Part shown: positions 4,964-11,176 of the stretch, piece after piece
Position numbering within the stretch: position 1 is the stretch's first letter
Layout of the letters: each line of letters starts with the position of its first letter
NCBI GenBank assembly: GCA_945639745.1
Contig: CALZEK010000028.1
Location: forward strand, 1 to 11,176
Source: an uncultured Bacillaceae bacterium
GTDB lineage: Bacteria > Bacillota > Bacilli > Bacillales > Amphibacillaceae
DNA: 11,176 nucleotides
Reading direction: 5' to 3'
Notes under the pieces: model-generated
Database searches by the model: none
What the model was told of the DNA's origin: nothing
What the model saw: the letters and a program-made list of their open reading frames with translations, nothing else
Translations under genes and position numbers: made by a program

Positions 4964-5848
4964 ATGAATCAAGCACATTTAGATAAGATTAAGAATAACA
5001 AAGGATTTATTGCTGCACTAGACCAAAGTGGTGGAAGTACACCAAGAGCACTTGCAGCATATGGTGTAACAGAAGATAAGTATGACAATGAAGACGACAT
5101 GTTTAAGTTAGTTCATGAGATGCGTACGCGCATTATCACATCGCCATCGTTTAATCCTGATCAAATCATTGGTGCGATTTTATTTGAACAAACAATGGAC
5201 AGTAAGATTGATGGTATGTATACAGCGGATTATTTAGCTCATGAAAAACAAGTTGTTCCATTCTTAAAAGTTGATAAAGGTTTAGCTGATGAAGTCAATG
5301 GTTCTCAATTAATGAAACCAATGCCTGAATTAGATGAATTATTAAAACGTGCAAACGAACGTAATATCTTTGGTACGAAAATGCGTTCAGTCATTAAAGG
5401 TTATAATGAAGAAGCAATTAAAGAAGTTGTTAAACAACAGTTTGATATTGGTAAACAAATTATTAAGGCAAACCTTGTACCAATTATCGAACCAGAAGTT
5501 GATATTCATAGTGAAGAAAAAGCACAAATTGAAAGCTTTATGAAAGATGAAATTCTATCAGAACTAAACAAATTAGAATCTGATGAATTAGTCATGTTAA
5601 AATTAACAATCCCAACAGAGCCTAATCTATATAAAGAATTAGTTGAACATCCAAATGTTATTCGCGTAGTAGCTTTATCAGGCGGGTATACAACAGAAGA
5701 TGCAAACAATAAATTAAAACAAAATGATGGAGTCATTGCGAGCTTCTCACGTGCGTTAACACAAGATTTACGTGTTGATCAAAGTGATGAAACATTTAAC
5801 CAGACATTAGCAGAAGCGGTTAAATCAATTTATGAGGCGTCTCTATAA
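4964..5848 (+). CDS. fda: Class I fructose-bisphosphate aldolase
   Basis: A 294-residue cytoplasmic enzyme that reversibly splits fructose 1,6-bisphosphate into dihydroxyacetone phosphate and glyceraldehyde 3-phosphate. It strongly resembles the metal-independent class I aldolase of Staphylococcus: [14 protein letters not shown] at residues 14-27, FEQTMD near 74-79, VPFLKVDKG at 98-106 and [11 protein letters not shown] at 213-223. K213 is the likely Schiff-base lysine by alignment, and LSGGYTTE (238-245) and ASFSRAL (259-265) match the phosphate-binding end of the barrel. Length is normal. ATG 4964 is chosen over the in-frame GTG at 4955 because AGGAG (4951-4955) sits 8 bases before it. It follows the 55-codon ORF by one base. 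Codon use is strongly biased (GTT, GGT, TTA, GAA), in keeping with high expression. A very stable terminator follows. Confidence 0.95.
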   Translation: MNQAHLDKIKNNKGFIAALDQSGGSTPRALAAYGVTEDKYDNEDDMFKLVHEMRTRIITSPSFNPDQIIGAILFEQTMDSKIDGMYTADYLAHEKQVVPFLKVDKGLADEVNGSQLMKPMPELDELLKRANERNIFGTKMRSVIKGYNEEAIKEVVKQQFDIGKQIIKANLVPIIEPEVDIHSEEKAQIESFMKDEILSELNKLESDELVMLKLTIPTEPNLYKELVEHPNVIRVVALSGGYTTEDANNKLKQNDGVIASFSRALTQDLRVDQSDETFNQTLAEAVKSIYEASL

Positions 5849-5861
5849 ATGACTTTAAGAG

Positions 5862-5903
5862 CCAGGTTTGAAGGATGTCGACATCCTTTAAACCTGGTTT
5901 TTT
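5862..5903 (+). terminator. Strong terminator after fda
   Basis: Bases 5862-5879 pair with 5880-5897 over 18 bp with a single G-T pair, centred on GTCGAC with almost no loop, and T5898-T5903 follow. Confidence 0.9.
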
Positions 5904-5915
5904 ATAATCTAAAAT

Positions 5916-5940
5916 GTTTATTTTTTTAAAAAAAGGGTAA
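5916..5940 (+). promoter_or_regulatory. Sigma-B-type promoter of the AI-2E family gene
   Basis: GTTTAT (5916-5921), a 13-base spacer of T and A only, and GGGTAA (5935-5940) match the general-stress sigma-B consensus GTTTAA-N12-15-GGGTAT at 10 of 12 positions. The start site would be near 5947, about 28 bases before the gene. No good sigma-A promoter is seen in this short gap. Confidence 0.55.
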
Positions 5941-5973
5941 TAAATGATATTACTTATATGAAAAGAGGCTTAA

Positions 5974-7140
5974 ATGATGAAAGAACAAACGCGTTTTATA
6001 AAGTTTTTAGGTGGTCGAAACTTATTGTTTTTATTACTTGTTTTGATCTTAGTTGGCATGATGATTTTTATTTATACTAAAGTGTCATTTGTTTTTTACC
6101 CATTAGGTGTCATCTTATCAACTGTAGCACCTCCGGCTATATTAGCCTTCATAGCTTACTATTTATTAAATCCAATCGTTAATTTACTAGAAAAGTTACA
6201 TATAAAAAGACTTTGGGGAATTATTATTATTATATTAAGTATCGGTGGAATTATTACAGGTCTTGTATTTCTAGTATTTCCATCTGTAGAAAAACAAGTA
6301 AATGATTTAATTATAGAAACACCGGGCTATCTCCAGCAATTAAGTGGTAATTTAGAAAATTTATTTAAAAATTCATTCATGGAATCATATTATGAGGATG
6401 GTGTTGAGTGGTTATCTTCAGCATTTAGTGATTTACCAAATCTGATTCAAGAGTATATGGGCGGTGTTTTTACAGGAATTAAAAACATTGCAAGTACCGT
6501 AACACATGTTTTTGTAGCCCTGTTTACTTTTCCATTTGTTTTATTTTTCTTATTAAAAGGTGGCGAAACATTTAAAGGATTCTTTATTCAATCATTACCA
6601 CCTAAATTTAGAAAAGATGTTGATAAGATTTTAAATAATATGGATAATCAGGTTGGTGCCTACATTCAAGGTCAAATCATTGTCGCAATCGTTATAGGTG
6701 TATTACTCTATATTGGTTATCTAATTATTGGTTTAGAATATGCCATTATCTTAGCAATCATTGCCGCATTAACAAGCGTTGTTCCATATATTGGGCCGAT
6801 GATTGCAATATTACCAGCAATTGTGATTGCAGTTGTTGATTCACCATTTATGTTACTTAAATTAGCGATTGTTTGGGCAGCTGTTCAATTTTTAGAAGGA
6901 AACTTTGTCTCACCAAATATTATGGGACGTACCATGCAAATTCATCCACTCACAATTATATTTGTATTACTAATTGGTGGTAATTTATTCGGTATTTTTG
7001 GGGTCATTCTTGGTATACCAGGATATGCTATTTTAAAAGTGCTCTTTGGATTTATCTATGATAAATTTAAAGTACGTTATGATAAATACTACGCACAAGA
7101 CGATGGACCTTATGAGATAGATAATGTTGTAAAAAAATAA
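5974..7140 (+). CDS. AI-2E family membrane transporter
   Basis: A 388-residue polytopic membrane protein of the AI-2E/TqsA (formerly UPF0118) family. Hydrophobic segments lie near 17-37, 44-66, 80-102, 174-195, 234-252, 254-283, 293-306 and 325-360, with a hydrophilic region at 104-172. Family motifs are PYIGP (271-275), EGNFVSPNIMG (308-318) and HPLTIIFVLLIGG (324-336). Members export quorum-sensing AI-2 or act as Na+(Li+)/H+ antiporters; which applies cannot be told from sequence. AAAAGAGG (5961-5968) lies 5 bases before ATG 5974 and 8 before ATG 5977, so the true start may be the second Met. The gap upstream carries a sigma-B-like promoter, which would make this a general-stress gene. It converges on the OsmC gene with a shared terminator between them. 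Confidence 0.85.
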   Translation: MMKEQTRFIKFLGGRNLLFLLLVLILVGMMIFIYTKVSFVFYPLGVILSTVAPPAILAFIAYYLLNPIVNLLEKLHIKRLWGIIIIILSIGGIITGLVFLVFPSVEKQVNDLIIETPGYLQQLSGNLENLFKNSFMESYYEDGVEWLSSAFSDLPNLIQEYMGGVFTGIKNIASTVTHVFVALFTFPFVLFFLLKGGETFKGFFIQSLPPKFRKDVDKILNNMDNQVGAYIQGQIIVAIVIGVLLYIGYLIIGLEYAIILAIIAALTSVVPYIGPMIAILPAIVIAVVDSPFMLLKLAIVWAAVQFLEGNFVSPNIMGRTMQIHPLTIIFVLLIGGNLFGIFGVILGIPGYAILKVLFGFIYDKFKVRYDKYYAQDDGPYEIDNVVKK

Positions 7141-7146
7141 GTCATT

Positions 7147-7193
7147 AAAAAACGAGCAAGCAAGGAATAAATTTCCTTGCTTGCTCGCTTTTT
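7147..7193. terminator. Shared bidirectional terminator (AI-2E gene / OsmC gene)
   Basis: CGAGCAAGCAAGGAA (7153-7167) pairs perfectly over 15 bp with 7173-7187 around a 5-base loop. An A run lies on the left (7147-7152) and a T run on the right (7189-7194), so it serves both converging genes. Confidence 0.9.
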
Positions 7194-7202
7194 TATCTTT
7201 AT

Positions 7203-7640
7203 TTATGCAATTGTCCAAACATCTGTCATTTCAATGTCTGCAGCAGCAAATGTGCTATAAACAGGACAACGAGCTGTTACTTTTTCTTTAAGTTCATTCA
7301 CACGCTCTTCTGATTCTGATGTAGTCACTTTTACTTCTAGTTTAGCTGTTTGGAAATGACTACGTACATCAGGGTCACCCATAAATCCTCTTGGATCGAA
7401 TTCACCTGAGGCTTTAATATTAAGTTCTTGTAAATCAAATTCCATTTCTTTTGCAACCATGTGTGCAACAGCGTTCGTACAACCAGAAAGTGCTGTTAAC
7501 AGATACTGTAATGGGTTTGCACCTGCGTTATCTCCACCCATTTGTTCAGCTTCATCAACAATAATTGTATGTTTACCTGCCTTTACAATCGTCTTCATAC
7601 CTTCACTTTTACCTGATACTTGCATTTTCATATTAGCCAT
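7203..7640 (-). CDS. OsmC/Ohr family peroxidase
   Basis: A 145-residue cytoplasmic protein of the OsmC/Ohr family, thiol peroxidases that reduce organic hydroperoxides. The two family cysteines are C54 (in the helix LSGCTNAVAHMVAKEM) and C125 (ARCPVYSTF), preceded by the conserved GANPLQYLLTA (40-50). It looks closer to the OsmC/YhfA-like branch than to true Ohr, but I cannot settle this by eye. A strong GAGGAGG (complement of 7649-7655) lies 8 bases before the ATG. Upstream, a 23-base inverted repeat (7690-7712) next to an extended -10 element (TGATAAAAT on the minus strand, complement of about 7679-7687) suggests repressor control. Confidence 0.9.
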   Translation of the reverse strand: MANMKMQVSGKSEGMKTIVKAGKHTIIVDEAEQMGGDNAGANPLQYLLTALSGCTNAVAHMVAKEMEFDLQELNIKASGEFDPRGFMGDPDVRSHFQTAKLEVKVTTSESEERVNELKEKVTARCPVYSTFAAADIEMTDVWTIA

Positions 7641-7689
7641 TAAATATTCCTCCTCAAATTAATCGTTCATTATTTTTAATTTTATCAAA

Positions 7690-7712
7690 GAGTTAAAAAC
7701 TAACTTTAACTC
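7690..7712. promoter_or_regulatory. Candidate operator upstream of the OsmC gene
   Basis: GAGTTAAA (7690-7697) and TTTAACTC (7705-7712) form a perfect 8-bp inverted repeat around a 7-base spacer. It sits 50-72 bases before the OsmC start, beside a minus-strand extended -10 (TGATAAAAT), so it would cover the -35/spacer region. This is a good position for a dimeric repressor. The regulator is unknown. Confidence 0.5.
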
Positions 7713-7819
7713 CCATCGCAAATAAATATACCACGGAGGGTATGTTAAGGGCAAATAAGATGCTTACTAAGTTAGAAAAGCGATTAAACTGATGTTTGTT
7801 AGCTTATTTACAAAATTGA

Positions 7820-7848
7820 TTGTATATCGAGACGATATCTTGTAATAT
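7820..7848 (+). promoter_or_regulatory. Promoter of the PAP2 gene with a palindrome in its spacer
   Basis: TTGTAT (7820-7825) and TAATAT (7843-7848) are 17 bases apart. The spacer contains the inverted repeat ATATCG-AGA-CGATAT (7824-7838), which may be an operator. The start site would be near 7855, giving a 34-base leader. Confidence 0.55.
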
Positions 7849-7888
7849 ATTGACAAGTACTGTAACTATGAAGATATGAGGTATAAAT

Positions 7889-8545
7889 ATGACATCACGT
7901 AAAACAACTTTTTTATTATTAGCGGTAATTTTCTCACTTTTATTTATTTTTGTTGCCAACATCACATCAGGAAATTTAGGCGTGACGCTAGATGAAGCTT
8001 TTGCCAACTGGGCTGATCAACAAACAAACACTTTGATTAATCAATTGATGAACTTTGCTTCGATTATAGGATCAAGTGAAGTTATTTTACTCGTTACTGT
8101 TTTAATAGGACTTTATTTTTTAATCAAACGTTATTGGCATCATTTCTTTTTCTTTTTTGTTTTATCGGTAGGTGGGGTAATTTTAAATTTAACCTTAAAA
8201 TTACTCGTTAAACGGGCTCGTCCAGATGATGAAGTATCGTTTATTGAAGTGTTTGATTATACCTTTGAATTACAATCATATAGTTTTCCAAGCGGACATA
8301 CGATGCGAGCAACAATCTTATTTTTATTCATTATTTATTTAGCTATTCATGGATTAAAGCAGACAATGGTTAAAACAATTGCGATTACAGCTTCAATTGT
8401 TCTTTTATTATTGGTTGCTTTAAGCAGAATAATGTTAGATGCACATTATGCGACTGATATTATCGGAGCGATTGTGATTTCACTTGCATGGTTTTTCTTA
8501 TGTTTAAGCTTTTTTTACACAAGCAAAGCCAGATCGCATCAATAA
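7889..8545 (+). CDS. PAP2 family membrane phosphatase
   Basis: A 218-residue membrane protein with all three motifs of the PAP2 lipid phosphatase superfamily: K104-x6-R111P112 (KLLVKRARP), PSGH at 134-137, and S179R180-x5-H186-x3-D190. The motifs lie at the outer face between hydrophobic segments near 5-24, 65-81, 86-103, 139-155, 164-179 and 190-211. Family members remove phosphate from lipid phosphates such as undecaprenyl pyrophosphate or phosphatidylglycerol phosphate outside the membrane. The substrate is not evident here, and a role in undecaprenyl phosphate recycling or bacitracin resistance is only one possibility. GAGGT (7878-7882) supports the start. The gene stands alone, convergent with the DJ-1 family gene, with which it shares a terminator. 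Confidence 0.9.
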   Translation: MTSRKTTFLLLAVIFSLLFIFVANITSGNLGVTLDEAFANWADQQTNTLINQLMNFASIIGSSEVILLVTVLIGLYFLIKRYWHHFFFFFVLSVGGVILNLTLKLLVKRARPDDEVSFIEVFDYTFELQSYSFPSGHTMRATILFLFIIYLAIHGLKQTMVKTIAITASIVLLLLVALSRIMLDAHYATDIIGAIVISLAWFFLCLSFFYTSKARSHQ

Positions 8546-8561
8546 AAAACTAATTAAAAAT

Positions 8562-8593
8562 AAAAAGAGCACTTTATAAAAGTGCTCTTTTTT
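8562..8593. terminator. Shared bidirectional terminator (PAP2 gene / DJ-1 family gene)
   Basis: AAAAAGAGCACTTT (8562-8575) pairs over 14 bp with 8579-8592 around loop ATA, with A and T runs at the ends. It overlaps the last bases of the DJ-1 family gene, whose stop codon is the complement of 8592-8594. Confidence 0.85.
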
Positions 8594-9119
8594 ATTCTGC
8601 TAATTTATCAGTAAAAGCTTTCATATAAGGGGGTAAGTCAGGTGGACGACGGCTTGAAATTAAATGACCATCGACAACAACAGGCTCATCAACCCAGGTA
8701 GCACCAGCATTTGTCATATCATCTTTAATACCTGGTGTACTCGTTACTTTTTTACCTTTTAAAACATCAGCAGATATTAATACCCAACCAGCGTGACAAA
8801 TTTGACCAATGACTTTTTTGGCTTTATCCATTTCTTGAATGTATTGTAAAACCTCAGGATATCTTCTTAATTGATCAGGAGCCCAGCCGCCAGGGACTAA
8901 AATCCCATCATAATTACCAGCAGATGCTTGTAAATCTTTAAAGCCAAAATCAGATTCAGCAGGCACACCATATTTTCCAATGTATGTCTGTTTCGCACGC
9001 GGTCCAATTAAATGAACAGTCGCACCTTCTTCTTGCAAACGTAAAATGGGATACCAGAGCTCAAGGTCTTCAAAGTCGTGATCGACAAGAGCAATAACTC
9101 TTTTATTTGCTAATCGCAT
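8592..9119 (-). CDS. DJ-1/PfpI family protein
   Basis: A 175-residue cytoplasmic protein of the DJ-1/PfpI superfamily (class I glutamine amidotransferase-like fold). The nucleophile elbow is GQICHAGW with C108 followed by H109, and the acidic partner is probably E17 in DHDFEDLELWYP. VPGGWAPD (75-82) and the SRRPPDLP segment near 156-163 are also family features. Members act as protein or nucleotide deglycases, chaperones or weak peptidases, usually in stress conditions; the exact activity cannot be read from sequence. ICHAGW rather than ICHGPQ separates it from the YfkM/general stress protein 18 type. GGAGGG (complement of 9127-9132) lies 7 bases before the ATG. It is divergent from ddh and convergent with the PAP2 gene. 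Confidence 0.9.
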   Translation of the reverse strand: MRLANKRVIALVDHDFEDLELWYPILRLQEEGATVHLIGPRAKQTYIGKYGVPAESDFGFKDLQASAGNYDGILVPGGWAPDQLRRYPEVLQYIQEMDKAKKVIGQICHAGWVLISADVLKGKKVTSTPGIKDDMTNAGATWVDEPVVVDGHLISSRRPPDLPPYMKAFTDKLAE

Positions 9120-9151
9120 TATTCATCCCTCCATTATCTTTCTTCCTCTTT

Positions 9152-9181
9152 AGTATAACAGATTATAAAGGGACTGGTCGA
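9152..9181 (-). promoter_or_regulatory. Promoter of the DJ-1 family gene
   Basis: On the minus strand an extended -10 element, TGTTATACT (complement of 9152-9160), lies 18 bases after TCGACC (complement of 9176-9181). The leader to the ATG is about 27 bases. Confidence 0.55.
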
Positions 9182-9205
9182 GTTGGTTTAAATCTTGCGT
9201 GTTGA

Positions 9206-9234
9206 TTGCAGTCATACGGTGAAACCGTTATTAT
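9206..9234 (+). promoter_or_regulatory. Promoter of ddh with a palindrome in its spacer
   Basis: TTGCAG (9206-9211) and TATTAT (9229-9234) are 17 bases apart. The inverted repeat ACGGT-GAA-ACCGT (9216-9228) fills the end of the spacer and could be an operator. The start site would be near 9241, before the strong ribosome binding site AAGGAGGA (9253-9260). Confidence 0.55.
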
Positions 9235-9265
9235 AAAAGTAGTAGTTAATTTAAGGAGGAGTAAT

Positions 9266-10249
9266 ATGTCTGAAAAAATAAAAGTCGGTATTTTAGGATA
9301 CGGTAATTTAGGTAGAGGTGCTGAACTTGCGATTAGTCAGCAGCCTGATATGGAACTTGTCGCTGTATTTTCGCGTCGTGGTTCGGTTGAAACAGTTGAT
9401 AAAAACGTGAAAAGTTTACATATTGATGATGCAACAGATTATGTAGATAAAATTGATGTGATGATTTTATGTGGAGGTTCAGCAACTGATTTACCTGAAC
9501 AAACACCAGCATTTGCAAGATTATTTAATACAGTAGATAGTTATGATACCCACGCGTTAATTCCTGAGTATTTTGAATCAGTTAATGAAGTGTCTAAAGA
9601 AAGTGGTCATGTTAACATTATTTCGGTTGGTTGGGATCCAGGCTTATTTTCAATTAACCGTGTTATGGCAGAAGCCGTCCTTCAAGAAGGAAATACCTAC
9701 ACGTTTTGGGGGAAAGGACTCAGTCAAGGTCACTCAGATGCTGTTCGTCGTGTGGAAGGTGTTAAAGCAGGTGTTCAATATACATTACCCTCAAATGAAG
9801 CAATGGATGAAGTAAGACAAGGTAATAATCCTGAATTAACAAAGACAAGTAGTCATAAACGTGAATGTTATGTTGTTTTAGAAGCAGATGCTGATCCTAA
9901 AGTTGTTGAAAAAGCAATTAAAACAATGCCAAATTACTTTGATGAATATGATACGACAGTACATTTTATTACAGAAGAAGAACTACAACGTGATCATAAT
10001 AAGATGCCGCATGGTGGTTTTGTCATCCATAGTGGTAAAACAGGAACAGATAAAAATGATCAAATTATTGAATATAGTTTAAAATTAGAAAGTAATCCCG
10101 AATTTACAGCAAGTGTCCTTGTTGCTTATGCAAGAGCTGCTTACCGCTTAAGTAAAGAAGGTCAATCGGGTGCTAAGACAGTTTATGAAGTAGGCCCAGG
10201 ATATATCCATCCTAAAAGCCCGGCTGAATTAAGAAAAGAATACCTATAA
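9266..10249 (+). CDS. ddh: meso-diaminopimelate dehydrogenase
   Basis: A 327-residue cytoplasmic enzyme that makes meso-2,6-diaminopimelate in one step from tetrahydrodipicolinate, ammonia and NADPH, by-passing the acylated intermediates of the usual lysine route. The N-terminal Rossmann domain has GYGNLG (11-16) and FSRR (35-38), the NADP-selecting arginines. CGGSATDLPEQTP (69-81), DSYDTH (91-96), GWDPGLFSINR (122-132) and GLSQGHSDAVRR (151-162) match the Corynebacterium enzyme. The substrate contacts known there correspond to D91, W123, D124, W148, R199, H249 and N277. ATG 9266 is preferred because AAGGAGGA (9253-9260) precedes it; an upstream in-frame ATG at 9206 falls inside the promoter. 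It stands alone between its promoter and terminator, next to a methionine gene. The product feeds lysine and, in some species, peptidoglycan. Confidence 0.95.
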   Translation: MSEKIKVGILGYGNLGRGAELAISQQPDMELVAVFSRRGSVETVDKNVKSLHIDDATDYVDKIDVMILCGGSATDLPEQTPAFARLFNTVDSYDTHALIPEYFESVNEVSKESGHVNIISVGWDPGLFSINRVMAEAVLQEGNTYTFWGKGLSQGHSDAVRRVEGVKAGVQYTLPSNEAMDEVRQGNNPELTKTSSHKRECYVVLEADADPKVVEKAIKTMPNYFDEYDTTVHFITEEELQRDHNKMPHGGFVIHSGKTGTDKNDQIIEYSLKLESNPEFTASVLVAYARAAYRLSKEGQSGAKTVYEVGPGYIHPKSPAELRKEYL

Positions 10250-10259
10250 ACAATTATTT

Positions 10260-10297
10260 ATCCGAACTTACATGATCTGTAAGTTCGGATTTTTTTA
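10260..10297 (+). terminator. Terminator after ddh
   Basis: Bases 10260-10271 (ATCCGAACTTAC) pair perfectly over 12 bp with 10279-10290 around a 7-base loop, and a T run covers 10290-10297. Confidence 0.9.
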
Positions 10298-10384
10298 AAT
10301 AAATTTATTTTTTTATAAGGCATAACTAGCAAGGGATTACACTCCTTATTATTTACAATAAATTAATTAATTTATCAAAATAGT

Positions 10385-10413
10385 TTGACAATTATAAAAG
10401 CGCGTAGTATATT
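10385..10413 (+). promoter_or_regulatory. Promoter of the SAM riboswitch transcript
   Basis: A perfect TTGACA (10385-10390) and TATATT (10408-10413) are 17 bases apart, the strongest sigma-A promoter in the window. The start site is near 10420, about 26 bases before the aptamer. Confidence 0.85.
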
Positions 10414-10445
10414 ACTAATCACAACTTAATAAATTGATTCAAAAC

Positions 10446-10549
10446 TCTTATCAAGAGAGGTGGAGGGACTGGCCCTTTGAAGCCTCGGCAACAGACTTAA
10501 TCTAAGTACTGTGCCAATTCCAGCAAGCTATTACGTTTGACAGATAAGA
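10446..10549 (+). promoter_or_regulatory. SAM riboswitch (S-box) aptamer
   Basis: The S-box consensus is nearly complete: CTTATC (10447-10452) then AGAGAGGTGGAGGGACTGGC, CCTTTGAAGCC, CGGCAAC, GTGCCAATTCC, and closing GATAAG (10543-10548) that forms P1 with the first motif. Bases 10544-10553 (ATAAGAAGAG) can instead pair with CTCTTCTTAT (10573-10582), the left arm of the terminator, as an antiterminator. S-adenosylmethionine stabilises P1, frees the terminator and turns the methionine gene off. Confidence 0.97.
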
Positions 10550-10569
10550 AGAGAAATCTACAATTAACG

Positions 10570-10608
10570 GCCTCTTCTTATTTATGTATAAATAAGAAGG
10601 GGCTTTTT
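10570..10608 (+). terminator. Riboswitch-controlled terminator
   Basis: Bases 10570-10584 pair with 10589-10603 over 15 bp (one T-G pair) around a 4-base loop, followed by T10604-T10608. The left arm overlaps the antiterminator pairing region, so it is the output of the SAM riboswitch. Confidence 0.93.
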
Positions 10609-10646
10609 GTGATTTATTGCTTCTTAATCAATTAAGGAGGAGTTAA

Positions 10647-11176
10647 ATGTCAAATCAATTTAGTCGTGAAACAAGATTAGTTCAAATAGGAAATGAACGA
10701 AACGAAGCTAATCAAGCAATTGCTACACCGATTTATTTATCAACAGCTTATCGTCATACAAAAATTGGTCAAACTGATGGTTATGACTATATCCGCACAG
10801 GTAATCCAACTCGTGATGTCTTAGAAAATCACATAGCTAAACTGGAAAACGGCGATAAAGCATTTGCTTGTAGTTCAGGTATGGCTGCCATTCAACTTGT
10901 TTTCGCTAAATTTAAAACAGGAAGTCATTTTATTATCTCCCGAGATATTTATGGCGGATCTTACCGATTGTTTGAAAATTTTAAAGCCAAATACAATTTT
11001 AGCTTTACCTATTGGGATGGTAGAAAAGATATAGCTGAATTAATTGAGTCGACAACGAAAGCAATTTTTATTGAAACACCGACTAACCCTTTAATGAATG
11101 TCGCTAATTTAAAAAGTATTGCCGATGTAGCAGAGGTAAATAATTTATTATTCATTGTTGATAGTACTTTGTTTAC
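10647..11176 (+). CDS. metI: Cystathionine gamma-synthase / O-acetylhomoserine (thiol)-lyase, partial
   Basis: The first 176 residues of a Cys/Met-metabolism PLP enzyme; the gene runs off the right edge and the PLP lysine is not in the window. Visible family features are YDYIRTGNPTR (46-56, with the YxR phosphate contact), SSGMAAI (76-82), IYGGSYRLF with the PLP-stacking Y102, ETPTNPLM (143-150) and D172, the aspartate that binds the pyridine nitrogen. The residues after D172 read STLFT where most relatives have NTF plus a variable residue. Members join an activated homoserine with cysteine or sulfide in methionine synthesis. Placement directly behind a SAM riboswitch, as with B. subtilis metI, supports that role and argues against a catabolic lyase. 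AAGGAGG (10634-10640) lies 6 bases before the ATG. Further met genes may follow outside the window. The exact reaction cannot be fixed from this part. Confidence 0.85.
   Translation, partial: MSNQFSRETRLVQIGNERNEANQAIATPIYLSTAYRHTKIGQTDGYDYIRTGNPTRDVLENHIAKLENGDKAFACSSGMAAIQLVFAKFKTGSHFIISRDIYGGSYRLFENFKAKYNFSFTYWDGRKDIAELIESTTKAIFIETPTNPLMNVANLKSIADVAEVNNLLFIVDSTLF

Noticed and set aside
7738..7743. GGGTAT as a sigma-B -10 upstream of the PAP2 gene
   Set aside because: No GTTT-type -35 lies 12-16 bases before it, and the PAP2 gene has a good sigma-A-type promoter further down.
7742..7792. 16-codon open frame after GGAGGG
   Set aside because: The ribosome binding site is only one base from the ATG and the product is too short to support.
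9206..9265. 20-residue N-terminal extension of Ddh
   Set aside because: It overlaps the ddh promoter and lacks a ribosome binding site, and homologous Ddh proteins start at the Met at 9266.
1..11176. CRISPR array, defence cassette, prophage or transposon
   Set aside because: No regularly spaced repeats, Cas, restriction, toxin-antitoxin, integrase or transposase-like proteins were seen on either strand.

Overview
The window reads as chromosomal DNA of a low-GC Gram-positive bacterium (Bacillota, order Bacillales). The evidence is strong AGGAGG-type ribosome binding sites, extended -10 promoters, TPP and SAM riboswitches that act through intrinsic terminators, a DUF420/CtaM protein, and a class I fructose-bisphosphate aldolase very like the staphylococcal Fda. 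A relative of the Staphylococcaceae (Macrococcus/Salinicoccus/Jeotgalicoccus type) fits best, but that is an inference from protein resemblance.

Left part (1-2430): a 570-base non-coding stretch rich in palindromes leads into a betaine/carnitine/choline-type (BCCT) transporter. A hairpin-forming intergenic element and a strong terminator follow. From 2430 to 2805 there is little beyond a possible decayed small ORF, then a tRNA-Ala(GGC) gene on the minus strand with its own promoter and terminator.

Middle part (2940-5905): a complete TPP riboswitch with its terminator controls a short-chain dehydrogenase whose catalytic tetrad is altered. No thiamine gene is present. A DUF420 gene (ctaM-like, cytochrome aa3 maturation) follows, possibly reached by read-through. 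Next is a two-gene unit: an unrecognised 55-residue protein ends one base before the start of the class I aldolase gene fda.

Right part (5910-10300): mostly single-gene units separated by hairpin terminators. They are an AI-2E family membrane protein with a sigma-B-like promoter, an OsmC-type peroxidase (minus), a PAP2 phosphatase, a DJ-1/PfpI protein (minus) and meso-diaminopimelate dehydrogenase (ddh). The osmolyte transporter, OsmC, DJ-1 and sigma-B-type promoter give the area a stress flavour.

Right edge (10385-11176): a textbook SAM (S-box) riboswitch with promoter, aptamer, antiterminator and terminator controls a metI/metB-type PLP enzyme that is cut by the window end. With ddh next to it, this end serves aspartate-family amino acids (lysine/diaminopimelate and methionine).

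No CRISPR array, transposase, integrase, phage gene or defence cassette is visible. The best lead for something undescribed is the TPP-controlled, catalytically unusual dehydrogenase. After it come the small protein coupled to fda and the structured intergenic elements around the BCCT gene.
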